From contig NZ_JAVDYG010000001.1 of NCBI RefSeq assembly GCF_031458325.1, forward strand, positions 1,550,001 through 1,614,000: a stretch of 64,000 nucleotides of DNA, read 5' to 3'. A program made the translations under genes and the position numbers. This document shows, piece after piece, positions 8,487 to 16,499 of this stretch. How positions within the stretch are numbered: the first letter of the stretch is position 1; each line of letters opens with the position of its first letter. Origin of the DNA: Nocardioides marmoribigeumensis. GTDB lineage: Bacteria; Actinomycetota; Actinomycetes; Propionibacteriales; Nocardioidaceae. The notes under the pieces were generated by a model. The model did no database searches. It was not told the DNA's origin and saw only the letters and a program-made list of their open reading frames with translations.

Positions 8487-9367
8487 CCACGCGGACCGCG
8501 TTCGTGCTCGCCGGCGGCGGCAGCCTCGGCGCGGTCCAGGTCGGCATGCTGCAGGCGCTGGGCGAGGCGGGGATCGAGCCCGACCTGCTGGTCGGCACGT
8601 CGGCGGGGGCGGTGAACGCCGCCTGGGTCGCCGGCCACGGCACCTCCGCGGACTCCCTCGCCGAGCTCGCCGACCTGTGGACCCGGGTGCGGCGGCAGGA
8701 CATCTTCCCCGTGACCGCACGGATGCTGCTCCGGGCGGTCGCCGGGAGGAGCCGTGCGGTCAGCTCGGGCGACGCGCTGGCCGCCCTGGTCCGCACCCAC
8801 GCCGGCGTGCGGCGGCTCGAGGACGCGACCGTGCCGGTGCAGCTGATGGCCACCGACATCCTCTCGGGGCTGCCGGTCGTCCTCGACCACGGTCCGGTCG
8901 ACACCGCCGTCCGGGCCAGCGCGGCGGTGCCGGGCGTCTTCCCGCCCGTGCTCACCGGGGGTCGCTGGCTGGTCGACGGAGGAGTCGCGCACGCGGCCGG
9001 GATCGGGCAGGCGGTGGCCGCCGGCGCCACGACCGTCCACGTCGTGCCCACCGGCTACCCGTGCGCCCTGCCGCGACCACCGGCCACGCCGCTGGGGATG
9101 GCGCTGCACGCGCTCACCCTCCTCGTCGAGCAGCGGCTGGTCACCGAGGTCGCCGCCCTGTCCGGGACCGTGACGATCCGCGTGCTCCCGCCGCTGTGCC
9201 CCCTGGCGATCTCGGCTGCCGACTTCGACCACGCCGCCGAGCTCACGCGGCGGGGCCGGGAGGCGACGAGGAGGTGGCTCGACGGCGGCGGCTCGGAGCG
9301 GCCGCACCAGGAGCAGCTCCTGTCGTTCCACGGTCACGAGGAGCTGTCCGAAAAATTGTCACCGTGA
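8483..9367 (+). CDS. Patatin-like phospholipase
   Basis: A 294-residue patatin-family hydrolase with the complete catalytic set: GGGSLGAVQVGML (oxyanion hole), GTSAGAVNA (nucleophile Ser) and DGGVAHAA (catalytic Asp). It should hydrolyse acyl esters of lipids, acting in the cytosol or at the membrane face; there is no signal peptide. The GTG start overlaps the reductase stop, making it the last member of the 6182-9367 operon. Confidence 0.88.
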   Translation: MTTRTAFVLAGGGSLGAVQVGMLQALGEAGIEPDLLVGTSAGAVNAAWVAGHGTSADSLAELADLWTRVRRQDIFPVTARMLLRAVAGRSRAVSSGDALAALVRTHAGVRRLEDATVPVQLMATDILSGLPVVLDHGPVDTAVRASAAVPGVFPPVLTGGRWLVDGGVAHAAGIGQAVAAGATTVHVVPTGYPCALPRPPATPLGMALHALTLLVEQRLVTEVAALSGTVTIRVLPPLCPLAISAADFDHAAELTRRGREATRRWLDGGGSERPHQEQLLSFHGHEELSEKLSP

Positions 9368-9436
9368 GGTGAACCGTTCGGCACCTCCCCCACGACAGAC
9401 CTGGTGAACGGCCCCCGATCACCAGGAGCAGAAGCC

Positions 9437-9979
9437 ATGCGCACTCGCGCCACCCGTCACCTCGCCCTCGCCGCCGGCGTCGCCGGCGTCGCCGTCTTCG
9501 CGGCCTCGCCCGCGCTCGCCGGGGCGGACCACGCCCGCGCGGCGGGCCCCTGGACGACGTACTCCGCGGACGTCCCGGCCGGCGCGACCGGCCGCGTGAC
9601 CGCGGTGTACGACGCCGCCGGCAGGACCGTGATCATGCTGCACGTGAAGGGCCTCAAGCCCCTGACGGAGTACGGCGCCCACGCGCACGTCAACGCGTGC
9701 GGCCTGACCGGAGCGGCGGCCGGTCCGCACTGGCAGCACGTGCCGGACCCGATCACGCCGTCGGTCGACCCGACGTACGCCAACCCCCGCAACGAGGTCT
9801 GGCTCGACCTCACCACCGACGAGGACGGCAACGGCGTCGCGCAGAGCAAGCAGGACTGGCAGTTCGCGCCGGACTGGCGCCCGCGCTCGGTCGTGCTCCA
9901 CGCGCAGCACACCTCGACCGCGCCGGGCACCGCCGGCACGGCGGGGGCGCGCCTGGGCTGTCTGAACGTCGACTTCTGA
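9437..9979 (+). CDS. Secreted Cu/Zn superoxide dismutase-like protein
   Basis: A 180-residue protein with a signal peptide (MRTRATRH then a hydrophobic core ending SPALAGA). The mature part follows a Cu/Zn SOD fold: YGAHAHVNACG, AAGPHWQHV, a GNG turn, RSVVLHA and a C-terminal Cys in GARLGCLN. The histidines match copper-ligand positions only in part, so enzymatic activity is uncertain; it may be a SOD-fold protein of another role. ATG 9437 follows CAGGAG; the in-frame codon 33 nt upstream would precede the signal peptide and is less likely. Confidence 0.7.
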   Translation: MRTRATRHLALAAGVAGVAVFAASPALAGADHARAAGPWTTYSADVPAGATGRVTAVYDAAGRTVIMLHVKGLKPLTEYGAHAHVNACGLTGAAAGPHWQHVPDPITPSVDPTYANPRNEVWLDLTTDEDGNGVAQSKQDWQFAPDWRPRSVVLHAQHTSTAPGTAGTAGARLGCLNVDF

Positions 9980-9994
9980 GCCAGGCTGACCCCT

Positions 9995-10534
9995 GTGAGC
10001 GTCGCGGAGACCGACCGCACGGACCGTGAGCTGGTGGCCCTCGTGGCCACCGGCAGCACGGCCGCGCTGGAGGAGCTCTACCGCCGTCACGTCCCGTGGC
10101 TGACCGCACGGCTCGCCCGGCGCTGCGCGGACCCGGGCATCGTCGACGAGGCGCTGCAGGACACGTTCGTCGCGGTGTGGCGGGGCGCCGGCCGCTACCA
10201 GGGCGACGGCGACCCGGGCGCGTGGATCTGGGGCATCGCGGTGCGACGCCTCGTCGACGCGCTGCGCAAGCGCCCGCCCGCGGCCTACGAGGTGGTCGAG
10301 AGCGACCTCGGCCTCGTGGAGTCCGCCGAGGACCGCGTGCTGGTCGGGGTGGAGCACGGCGACCTCGCCGGCGCGCTGGACCGACTCTCCCCCGAGCTTC
10401 GGTCGGTCGTGCAGGCCACCGTCCTGGACGGGCTGACCACCAAGGAGGCGGCGCAGCTCCTCGGCCTGCGCCACGGCACCGTCAAGACGCGCATGATGCG
10501 CGCCCGGCAGGTCCTGCGGAAGGAGCTGGCATGA
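9995..10534 (+). CDS. ECF-type RNA polymerase sigma factor
   Basis: A 179-residue sigma factor with region 2 (LEELYRRHVPWLTARLARR to VDEALQDTFVAVWRGAGRY) and region 4 (LSPELRSVVQATVLDGLTTKEAAQLLGL followed by GTVKTRMMRAR). There is no region 3, which fits the ECF group. It overlaps the next gene, whose product has an anti-sigma zinc finger, so the pair probably controls its own operon including the ABC exporter. GTG 9995 follows a CAGGCT box by 7 nt. Confidence 0.9.
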   Translation: MSVAETDRTDRELVALVATGSTAALEELYRRHVPWLTARLARRCADPGIVDEALQDTFVAVWRGAGRYQGDGDPGAWIWGIAVRRLVDALRKRPPAAYEVVESDLGLVESAEDRVLVGVEHGDLAGALDRLSPELRSVVQATVLDGLTTKEAAQLLGLRHGTVKTRMMRARQVLRKELA

Positions 10535-11364
10535 GCATCGACGTCCCCGGAGCATGGCACCTCGACGCCGAGCAGGCGGAGCAGTACGCCGCCGGCCGGG
10601 TCGGCCCCGCGTTCGCCGCCTCGGCGGAGCAGCACCTCGCCTCGTGCGCGGCGTGCCGCGCCCTCGTCCCGGCCGACCCCGCGCGGGCCGCCCTGGTGTG
10701 GGACGCCGTCCTCGAGCGGGTGGAGGCGCCCCGGGTCGGCGTGGTCGAGCGCGCGCTGCGCCACCTCGGCGTCAGCCACGGCACGGCCCGCCTGGTCGCC
10801 GCCACCCCGGCGCTGCGCGGGGCCTGGCTGGTCGCGGCGCTCGTCGTCCTCGTCCTCGCCGTGGCCGCCTCCGTGGCCGACCACGGGAGCGCCCGGGCGT
10901 TCGTCGCCCTCGCCCCGGTCCTGCCCGTCCTCGGCGTCGCGCTGTGCTTCGGCGACCGGACCGACGCGATGCTCGAGGTGGTGACCGCCTCGCCCTACTC
11001 GCTGGTGCGCCTGCTCGCCGCCCGCACCACCTTCGTCGTCGCGACCTCGATGGTGCCCGCGGCGCTGGTCACCCCGCTGCTGCCCGGCGACCGGTTCGTC
11101 GCGGTCGCGTGGATGGTGCCGGCGCTGGCGATGTGCGCGGTGGTGCTCGCCGCGGCCCGGCACGTGCAGCCGGTCGTCGTCGCCACCGGCCTGTCGGCGG
11201 CCTGGCTGGTCGCCACGTTGTGGGCCTCGTCGCCCGAGGACGCGTTCGTCGCCCAGCACACCGGCCTCGTGCAGCTCGTGGCCCTGGTCGCGCTCGCCGC
11301 GGCCGCCGTACCCCTGACCCTCCACCGGCACGCGCCGGTGGCTCCCCCGAGGAGGAACCCGTGA
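10531..11364 (+). CDS. Zinc-finger anti-sigma factor with membrane domain
   Basis: A 277-residue protein. The N-terminal 50 residues contain the HC2 zinc-binding pattern HLASCAACRALV, characteristic of anti-sigma factors. From about residue 90 six hydrophobic segments follow, so it is a polytopic membrane protein rather than a single-pass anti-sigma. The ATGA overlap with the sigma gene and the GGAGGAACCC leader into the ABC ATPase support one operon. Sequestering the sigma factor at the membrane is inferred from family behaviour. Confidence 0.8.
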   Translation: MSIDVPGAWHLDAEQAEQYAAGRVGPAFAASAEQHLASCAACRALVPADPARAALVWDAVLERVEAPRVGVVERALRHLGVSHGTARLVAATPALRGAWLVAALVVLVLAVAASVADHGSARAFVALAPVLPVLGVALCFGDRTDAMLEVVTASPYSLVRLLAARTTFVVATSMVPAALVTPLLPGDRFVAVAWMVPALAMCAVVLAAARHVQPVVVATGLSAAWLVATLWASSPEDAFVAQHTGLVQLVALVALAAAAVPLTLHRHAPVAPPRRNP

Positions 11365-12224
11365 CCACCACCATCGAGGCCCACCGCCTGGTGCGCCGCT
11401 TCGGCCGCTTCCGCGCGCTCGACGGGCTCGACCTCGTCACGCGTCCCGGCGTGACCGGGCTGCTCGGTCCCAACGGCGCCGGCAAGACGACGCTGCTGCG
11501 GGTGCTGGCCACCGTGACGCCGCACGACGAGGGCACGCTACGCGTCCTCGGCCACGACCCGTCGACCGACGTTGGGAGGCTGGCCGTGCGCCGCAGCCTG
11601 GGCTACCTCCCCCAGGACGCCGGCTTCCACCCGGGCTTCACCGTCTTCGAGGCGGTCGACTACGTCGCGGTCCTCAAGGAGCACACGCGGTCGCGCGCCC
11701 GTCACGACGAGGTACGCCGGGTGCTCGGCCTGGTCGGCCTCTCCGACGTCGCGACCAGCAAGGTGCGCACGCTCTCGGGCGGCATGCGGCGCCGGCTCGG
11801 CCTGGCTCAGGCCCTGCTGGGCACCCCCGACCTGCTCGTCCTCGACGAGCCGACCGTGGGCCTCGACCCCGAGCAGCGCATCCGGTTCCGCGACCTCGTC
11901 GCGGAGGCCGGTCACGGCCGCACCGTCGTGCTGTCGACGCACCAGACCGAGGACGTCGCCGCCGTCTGCTCGCACGTCGTCGTGGTCAACCGCGGCCAGT
12001 CGCTGTTCGACGGCACCGTGGAGGAGCTCACCGCGCTCGCGGAGGGCAGGGTCTGGCTCGACGACCGGCGCGACCCGCGCGCCCAGGCCGCCTGGCGGCT
12101 GTCGGGCGGCGTCTTCCACCACGTCGGTGACCCGCCCGCGGGCGCGGAGCTGGTCGCGCCCGCGATCGAGGACGCCTACCTGCTGCTGCTCGGTCCCGAC
12201 GCCACCCAGGAGAGTGCGGCATGA
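11361..12224 (+). CDS. ABC transporter ATP-binding protein
   Basis: A 287-residue ATPase with Walker A GPNGAGKTT, Q-loop LPQDAG, signature LSGGMRRR, Walker B LLVLDEPTVGLDP and switch His in STHQTEDVA. This is the DrrA/CcmA-type exporter subfamily. It would energise export by the two membrane proteins that follow (12298 and 13086). The GTG start overlaps the upstream stop and follows GGAGGA. Confidence 0.92.
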   Translation: MTTTIEAHRLVRRFGRFRALDGLDLVTRPGVTGLLGPNGAGKTTLLRVLATVTPHDEGTLRVLGHDPSTDVGRLAVRRSLGYLPQDAGFHPGFTVFEAVDYVAVLKEHTRSRARHDEVRRVLGLVGLSDVATSKVRTLSGGMRRRLGLAQALLGTPDLLVLDEPTVGLDPEQRIRFRDLVAEAGHGRTVVLSTHQTEDVAAVCSHVVVVNRGQSLFDGTVEELTALAEGRVWLDDRRDPRAQAAWRLSGGVFHHVGDPPAGAELVAPAIEDAYLLLLGPDATQESAA

Positions 12225-12297
12225 GCGAGCGCAGCGAGCGAATCGACGACACAGCATGCTTGGCTCCGCCGCCGAGCGGAGCGAAGGCGGTGGAAGC
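12224..12297. repeat. Palindromic intergenic repeat inside the ABC operon
   Basis: The 73-bp spacer holds GAGCGAGCGCAGCGAGCG (about 12224-12241), then GCTTGGCTCC and CCGCCGCCGAGCGGAGCGAA, an imperfect palindrome. Similar GCGAGCGAAGCGAGCG sequence recurs at 62594-62612 and GCTTGGCTCC at about 1822-1831. Such short G/C palindromes are common dispersed elements in actinobacteria. All other junctions of this operon are overlaps, so the spacer looks like an insertion. Confidence 0.55.
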
Positions 12298-13089
12298 ATG
12301 AGCGTGCTGACCGTGGCGCCGCCCGTGCGCGTGGTGCCCGCCCTCGCGCGGGCCGAGGCCGTGCGCCTCCTGCTCCACCCCGTGACGTTGGTCGGCTACG
12401 GCCTGTGGGTGCTGATGACCAGCACCCTGTGGTGGGGCGACCCGCCGCGGCCGCTCGACGTCTTCGAGTCCGTCGGGTCGGCGCTGAGCTGGATGCCCGG
12501 GGTGCTGATGATCCTGGTCGGCTACCTCGTCGCGACCCGCGAGCACCGCGCCGGCACCACCGACGTGCTGGGCTCCCTGCCGTCGCAGGAGCCGGAGCGC
12601 GTGCGCGCCCTGTGCCTGGCCTCGCTGGCGCCCGGGGCGGTCGCCCTCGTGCTCAACCTGGCCCTGACCGGCGTGCTGCAGGACCGGTTCGCGCAGTCCC
12701 CGACCGTCCCCCAGCTGCTGCAGGCGCCGCTGACCGTCGTCGGCGCCACGCTGCTCGGGGTGATGGTCGCGGCGTGGGCCCCGGTCGCCTTCGCGCCCGC
12801 CCTCACCGTGGTCGTGATGATCGGCGCGCACGTCGCGCTGGGCAGCGACCCCGTGGCGTCGCTGTTCGGTCCTGCGGTCTTCTGGGCCGAGTGGGGCGTC
12901 ACCGGCGGCGAGCTGTGGCACGGGTTCATCGGCGGCTCGCACTGGTGGCACCTGGCCTACGTCGTGGGGCTGTGCGGCCTCGCCGCCGCGGCCGCGATCG
13001 TCCGCTCGGTCCGGACCCGGGCGGTCGTGGCCGCAGGGCTCGCGGTCCTGGCCGTCACGGTGCTCGCCGCCGTCCTCCAGCTGCCATGA
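12298..13089 (+). CDS. ABC-2 type membrane protein
   Basis: A 263-residue integral membrane protein with six or seven hydrophobic segments and few polar loops. Position after the ABC ATPase and before another membrane protein makes it one half of an exporter permease. EHRAGTTDVLGSLPSQEPERVRAL between the second and third helices is a typical cytoplasmic coupling segment of ABC-2 permeases. Substrate unknown. The ATG follows GGTGGAAGC; its stop overlaps the next ATG. Confidence 0.75.
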   Translation: MSVLTVAPPVRVVPALARAEAVRLLLHPVTLVGYGLWVLMTSTLWWGDPPRPLDVFESVGSALSWMPGVLMILVGYLVATREHRAGTTDVLGSLPSQEPERVRALCLASLAPGAVALVLNLALTGVLQDRFAQSPTVPQLLQAPLTVVGATLLGVMVAAWAPVAFAPALTVVVMIGAHVALGSDPVASLFGPAVFWAEWGVTGGELWHGFIGGSHWWHLAYVVGLCGLAAAAAIVRSVRTRAVVAAGLAVLAVTVLAAVLQLP

Positions 13090-13691
13090 GACCGCTGCTC
13101 CCGTCCGCGCGACTGGCCTTCCGCACCGGCCACGCGGGCCTGCTCCTCGTCGCCGCGGTCGCCCTCGTCGTCGTGTCGGTCCCGTGGCAGGACGGCGGGT
13201 TCGCCACGAGCGTGGTCCACCTCGTCGTGCTGCTGGCGGCCCTGGCGGTGGCGCTGTCCTTCGACGACCCGACCGGCGACGTCGCCACCGCGGCCCCCGT
13301 CCGCCGCTCCACCTGGACGGCCGCACGGACCGTGGCCACCCTGGAGCGGGTCGTGCCCGTGCTCGTGGTCGGGTTCCTCGTGGCGTGGCTGCGGTTCCGG
13401 CCGCTGCCGGGGTGGGGCCTGGCCGCCGAGACCACGGGTCACCTCGTGGCCGCGCTCGCGGTGGTCGCGGGGCTGCGGTCCTGGCGCGGGACGCACCTCC
13501 CGTCGTACCCCGCGGTGGGTGGGGTGCTGCTCGTCGCCCTGGTCACCCGCGCGCTCCCCGGCGGCTGGGCGATGGTCGACCCGCAGCCGTGGGGGCCGCC
13601 CTACGAGGCGGCGCTGTGGCGCTGGCTCGGCCTCGTCCTCGTCGCGCTCGCCGTGCTGGCGGTCGCGGTGCGCGACCCGCTGGACCGCTGA
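13086..13691 (+). CDS. Membrane protein, probable second ABC permease subunit
   Basis: A 201-residue protein with about six hydrophobic helices, joined to the preceding gene by an ATGA overlap. No catalytic motif is visible. FDDPTGDVATAAPVRRSTW after the second helix resembles the coupling loop of the upstream permease (GTTDVLGSLPS), suggesting a distant paralogue and a heterodimeric exporter. Last gene of the sigma factor operon. Confidence 0.65.
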   Translation: MRPLLPSARLAFRTGHAGLLLVAAVALVVVSVPWQDGGFATSVVHLVVLLAALAVALSFDDPTGDVATAAPVRRSTWTAARTVATLERVVPVLVVGFLVAWLRFRPLPGWGLAAETTGHLVAALAVVAGLRSWRGTHLPSYPAVGGVLLVALVTRALPGGWAMVDPQPWGPPYEAALWRWLGLVLVALAVLAVAVRDPLDR

Positions 13692-13698
13692 GACCCTG

Positions 13699-13774
13699 CG
13701 GACCGGCACAACGGCAGCCGGCCGGGGCATCCCAGGCGCGGGACACGTGCGGGTCAGTCCGATGTGCCGGTCGG
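13699..13774. repeat. Inverted-repeat element, family A, solitary copy
   Basis: GACCGGCACA starting at 13701 and its complement TGTGCCGGTC ending at 13772 enclose a 72-bp element, extended on the left to CGGACCGGCACAACGG. The same arms and a 71-bp span occur at 48938-49008 and 49916-49986. It lies between convergent genes and its right arm encodes the last residues of the DUF1028 protein (PTGTSD). A terminator role for the convergent pair is also possible. Confidence 0.7.
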
Positions 13775-14599
13775 GGTGGCCGCCTCGCGCCGCAGCTCCT
13801 CGAGCACGCGGGCGTCGATGCCCTCCGGCGTCGCGCGGGTCTCGAGGTTGGCCCCGCCCATCCAGATCTCCAGCGCCTGCTCGACCTCGCCGGTGAGCCC
13901 GAGGGTGGCCAGGTGACCGGCGACCTCGTCGCGGAGCTCGCCGGTGAGCGGCTGCACGCCCTCGGGCCGGCCGAAGTAGAGCTCCCACAGGTCGCTGATC
14001 CGCGCCAGCTCGCGGGGCGCGTCCGGGTGGTCGTCGACCCGCAGGTCCGCGACCGTGCCCGCCTCCGGGTCGTAGCCGCCGCGGGGCCCGACGACCACGA
14101 GCGCCGCGCTCTGCCGTCCGCGCAGGTCACCGCCCGCGGCGTCGCCGGCCAGCAGGGCCGCGACCAGCCGCCGCTGCACGGGCTGTCCGGCGGACCCCAG
14201 CCAGGCCTCCTCCATCGCCGCGACGACGGGCTCGCCGGTGAGGATGTTGCCCTGGACGGCATAGCAGCTGTCGCCGTCACCGCCGGTGCGGCCGCCGGCC
14301 CAGTCGAAGCAGTCGTCGCCGGTGTACGTCGCGGCGCCGGCCAGGCCGACGACGCCCACCTGGCGCTGTGCCCGGCCCTCGTCGCGTGCGGTCGCCTCGT
14401 CCAGCGCTGCCTGCGGGTCCTGGCCGGCCTCGAGGGCGTCGAGGAGCTCGTCGAGGTAGCCGACCCGCGCGAACGACTGGGTCGCCACCGCGCCCACGCC
14501 CCGGCGTACGCCCGGGACGACGCTGCCGACCGCGAGGAACTTGCTGGCCACGGCGACGCCGAAGAAGTCGCCGTCGCGCACGGCGATCGAGAAGGTCAT
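13754..14599 (-). CDS. DUF1028 domain protein (Ntn-hydrolase-like)
   Basis: A 281-residue protein. The first 200 residues match DUF1028: MTFSIAVRDGDFFGVAVASK, VPGVRRGVGAVATQS, the YAVQGNILTG segment and the GGDLRGRQSAALVVV core. DUF1028 proteins are predicted Ntn hydrolases of unknown substrate. A C-terminal helical part includes a peptidoglycan-binding-like region sometimes seen in the family. The start overlaps the stop of the malic enzyme gene (TGATG), so the two are co-transcribed. Confidence 0.85.
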   Translation of the reverse strand: MTFSIAVRDGDFFGVAVASKFLAVGSVVPGVRRGVGAVATQSFARVGYLDELLDALEAGQDPQAALDEATARDEGRAQRQVGVVGLAGAATYTGDDCFDWAGGRTGGDGDSCYAVQGNILTGEPVVAAMEEAWLGSAGQPVQRRLVAALLAGDAAGGDLRGRQSAALVVVGPRGGYDPEAGTVADLRVDDHPDAPRELARISDLWELYFGRPEGVQPLTGELRDEVAGHLATLGLTGEVEQALEIWMGGANLETRATPEGIDARVLEELRREAATPTGTSD

Positions 14600-16317
14600 C
14601 AGATCGCCTCGATGTCGGGGTAGCGCGGCTGCCACATGCGCTCGTAGACCTGCTGGATCGGGTCGCTCAACGGAGCGTCCGCGACGCCCTCGGCGGCCGC
14701 CTCCTGGGCGACCGCGATCGCCACCGTCGCCGAGACCAGGCGCAGGTCGCCGATGCCCGGCAGGAGCGGGGCGCCCGGGCGCCAGGCGTTGACCAGCCCG
14801 GCGAGCGCCTGGCTGGCCGCGGCGATCATGCCCTCGGTGACCACGCGCGCCCGGCACGCGGCCACGCCGAGGCCCAGGCCGGGGAAGATCAGCGCGTTGT
14901 TGGACTGCGCGATCGTGTGGCGCACGCCGCCGTGGTCGACCGGGGCGAACGGGCTGCCGGTCGCGATCAGGGCCTGACCGTCGGTCCACTCGAGCAGGTC
15001 CGCCGGCGTCGCCTCGGCGCGGCTGGTCGGGTTGGACAGCGGGAAGATGATCGGGCGCGGGCTGTGCCGGTGCATCTCCTCGACGACCTCGCGGGAGAAC
15101 GCCCCGCCCTTGGTCGAGGTGCCGATGAGGATGGTCGGCTTGACGTGCCTGACCACGTCCATGAGCCCGATGTGCCCCCGCCTCTCCAGCTCCCAGCCCG
15201 CCACGTCCTCGCGGGCCCGGGCGTAGGGCTTCTGGAAGTCGAGCAGCGTCGCGTCGTCGTCGACGTACAGCCCCTGGAGGCCGATCGCCCAGAACCTCTC
15301 GTAGGCCTCGCGCTCGGTCTCGGCCGCGCCGGTGCGCAGCATGGTGTCGCGGACCAGGTTGGCGATGCCGATGCCCGCGCTGCCCGCCCCGAAGACGACG
15401 ATGCGGTGCTCGTCGAGGTCGTGGCCGGTCACGTCGACCGCGGCCAGCAGCGCGGCCAGCACGACCGCCGCCGTGCCCTGGATGTCGTCGTTGAAGGTGC
15501 AGACCTCGTCGCGGTAGCGGTTGAGGATGCGGTGGGCGTTGCCGGTGCCGACGTCCTCCCAGTGGATCATCGCGTTGGGGAACTGCTGCTCGACGGTGCG
15601 CACGAAGAGCTCGACGAACTCGTCGTACCTCTCGCCGCGGACGCGGGAGTGGCGCTCGCCGAGGTACATCTCGTTGCTCAGCAGGCCGAGGTTGTCGGTG
15701 CCGACGTCGAGGACGACGGGGATGACCCGCCGCGGGTGGATGCCGGCCGCGGCGGTGTAGACGCTGAGCTTGCCGATCGCGATCTGGATGCCGCCGATGC
15801 CCTGGTCACCGATGCCGAGGATGCCCTCGGAGTCGGTCACGCAGACCAGGTCGACGTCGTCGGGACCGAGGCCGTAGTTGAGCAGCGACCGCTCCACCAG
15901 CTCGGGCTGGTCGATGGACAGGAAGACCCCGCGCGGGCGGTTGTAGGTGTGGCTGAACCGCTCGATCGCCTCGCCGATCGTGGGGGTGTAGATGACCGGC
16001 AGCATCTCCTCGAGGTGGCCGGTGAGCAGGTAGTAGAACAGCACCTCGTTGCGGTCGCGCAGCGCGTTGAGGGTGAGGAACTTGCCGAGCATCGTCCCGG
16101 TGTTGCGGAACTGCTCGTAGACGCGGCGGGTCTGGTTCTCCAGCGTGGTGAACCCGGTCGGGACGAGCCCGTCGATGTCGAGCGCCTTGCGCTGCTCGGC
16201 GGTGAACGCCGTCCCCCGGTTGGTCATCGGGTTGGACAGCACCGCCCGCCCCCGTGCCCGGATGCGCAGCGTCCCCGCCCCGATGGTGGTGTCCTGCTCG
16301 TAGTCGCGCTCCGGCAT
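14599..16317 (-). CDS. NAD-dependent malic enzyme
   Basis: A 572-residue malic enzyme of the large (SfcA/MaeA) class, which decarboxylates malate to pyruvate. Signature segments are YTPTIGEAIERFSHTY, DVGTDN, the HWEDVGTGNAHRIL and FNDDIQGTAAV metal-binding part, and the Rossmann motif VVFGAGSAGIGIA. Length is normal. ATG 16317 follows GGTGGGGAC. The 180-bp upstream gap contains a giant inverted repeat. Confidence 0.92.
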   Translation of the reverse strand: MPERDYEQDTTIGAGTLRIRARGRAVLSNPMTNRGTAFTAEQRKALDIDGLVPTGFTTLENQTRRVYEQFRNTGTMLGKFLTLNALRDRNEVLFYYLLTGHLEEMLPVIYTPTIGEAIERFSHTYNRPRGVFLSIDQPELVERSLLNYGLGPDDVDLVCVTDSEGILGIGDQGIGGIQIAIGKLSVYTAAAGIHPRRVIPVVLDVGTDNLGLLSNEMYLGERHSRVRGERYDEFVELFVRTVEQQFPNAMIHWEDVGTGNAHRILNRYRDEVCTFNDDIQGTAAVVLAALLAAVDVTGHDLDEHRIVVFGAGSAGIGIANLVRDTMLRTGAAETEREAYERFWAIGLQGLYVDDDATLLDFQKPYARAREDVAGWELERRGHIGLMDVVRHVKPTILIGTSTKGGAFSREVVEEMHRHSPRPIIFPLSNPTSRAEATPADLLEWTDGQALIATGSPFAPVDHGGVRHTIAQSNNALIFPGLGLGVAACRARVVTEGMIAAASQALAGLVNAWRPGAPLLPGIGDLRLVSATVAIAVAQEAAAEGVADAPLSDPIQQVYERMWQPRYPDIEAI

Positions 16318-16390
16318 GTCCCCACCATGCCAAGCGACCGGCGTACGCGCGAGTACGCGCGGACTTGCGTTCCTACTGTTCGCGGGCGTC

Positions 16391-16497
16391 GCTGGGGTTC
16401 AGTTTCACTAGGTACCTAGTGAAACTGTCACTTCCCGAGCGAAGTTTCGCTCGGGGAGTGACAAAGTCACTAGGTACCTAGTGAAACTGGACCCAGC
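16391..16497. repeat. 107-bp composite inverted repeat with internal palindromes
   Basis: Three modules each begin TCACT and end AGTGA: a 28-bp perfect palindrome at 16400-16427 centred on TAGGTACCTA, a 34-bp hairpin at 16428-16461 (CCCGAGCGAA/TTCGCTCGGG), and a second GGTACC palindrome TCACTAGGTACCTAGTGA at 16467-16484. Together 16400-16443 and 16446-16489 are inverted copies of each other matching at 40 of 44 positions, and GCTGGG/CCCAGC extend the stem to 16391 and 16497. It starts 3 nt after the acyl-CoA dehydrogenase stop. It could act as a terminator, but the structure is more elaborate and looks like a MITE or regulator target. Confidence 0.85.
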
Positions 16498-16499
16498 GC

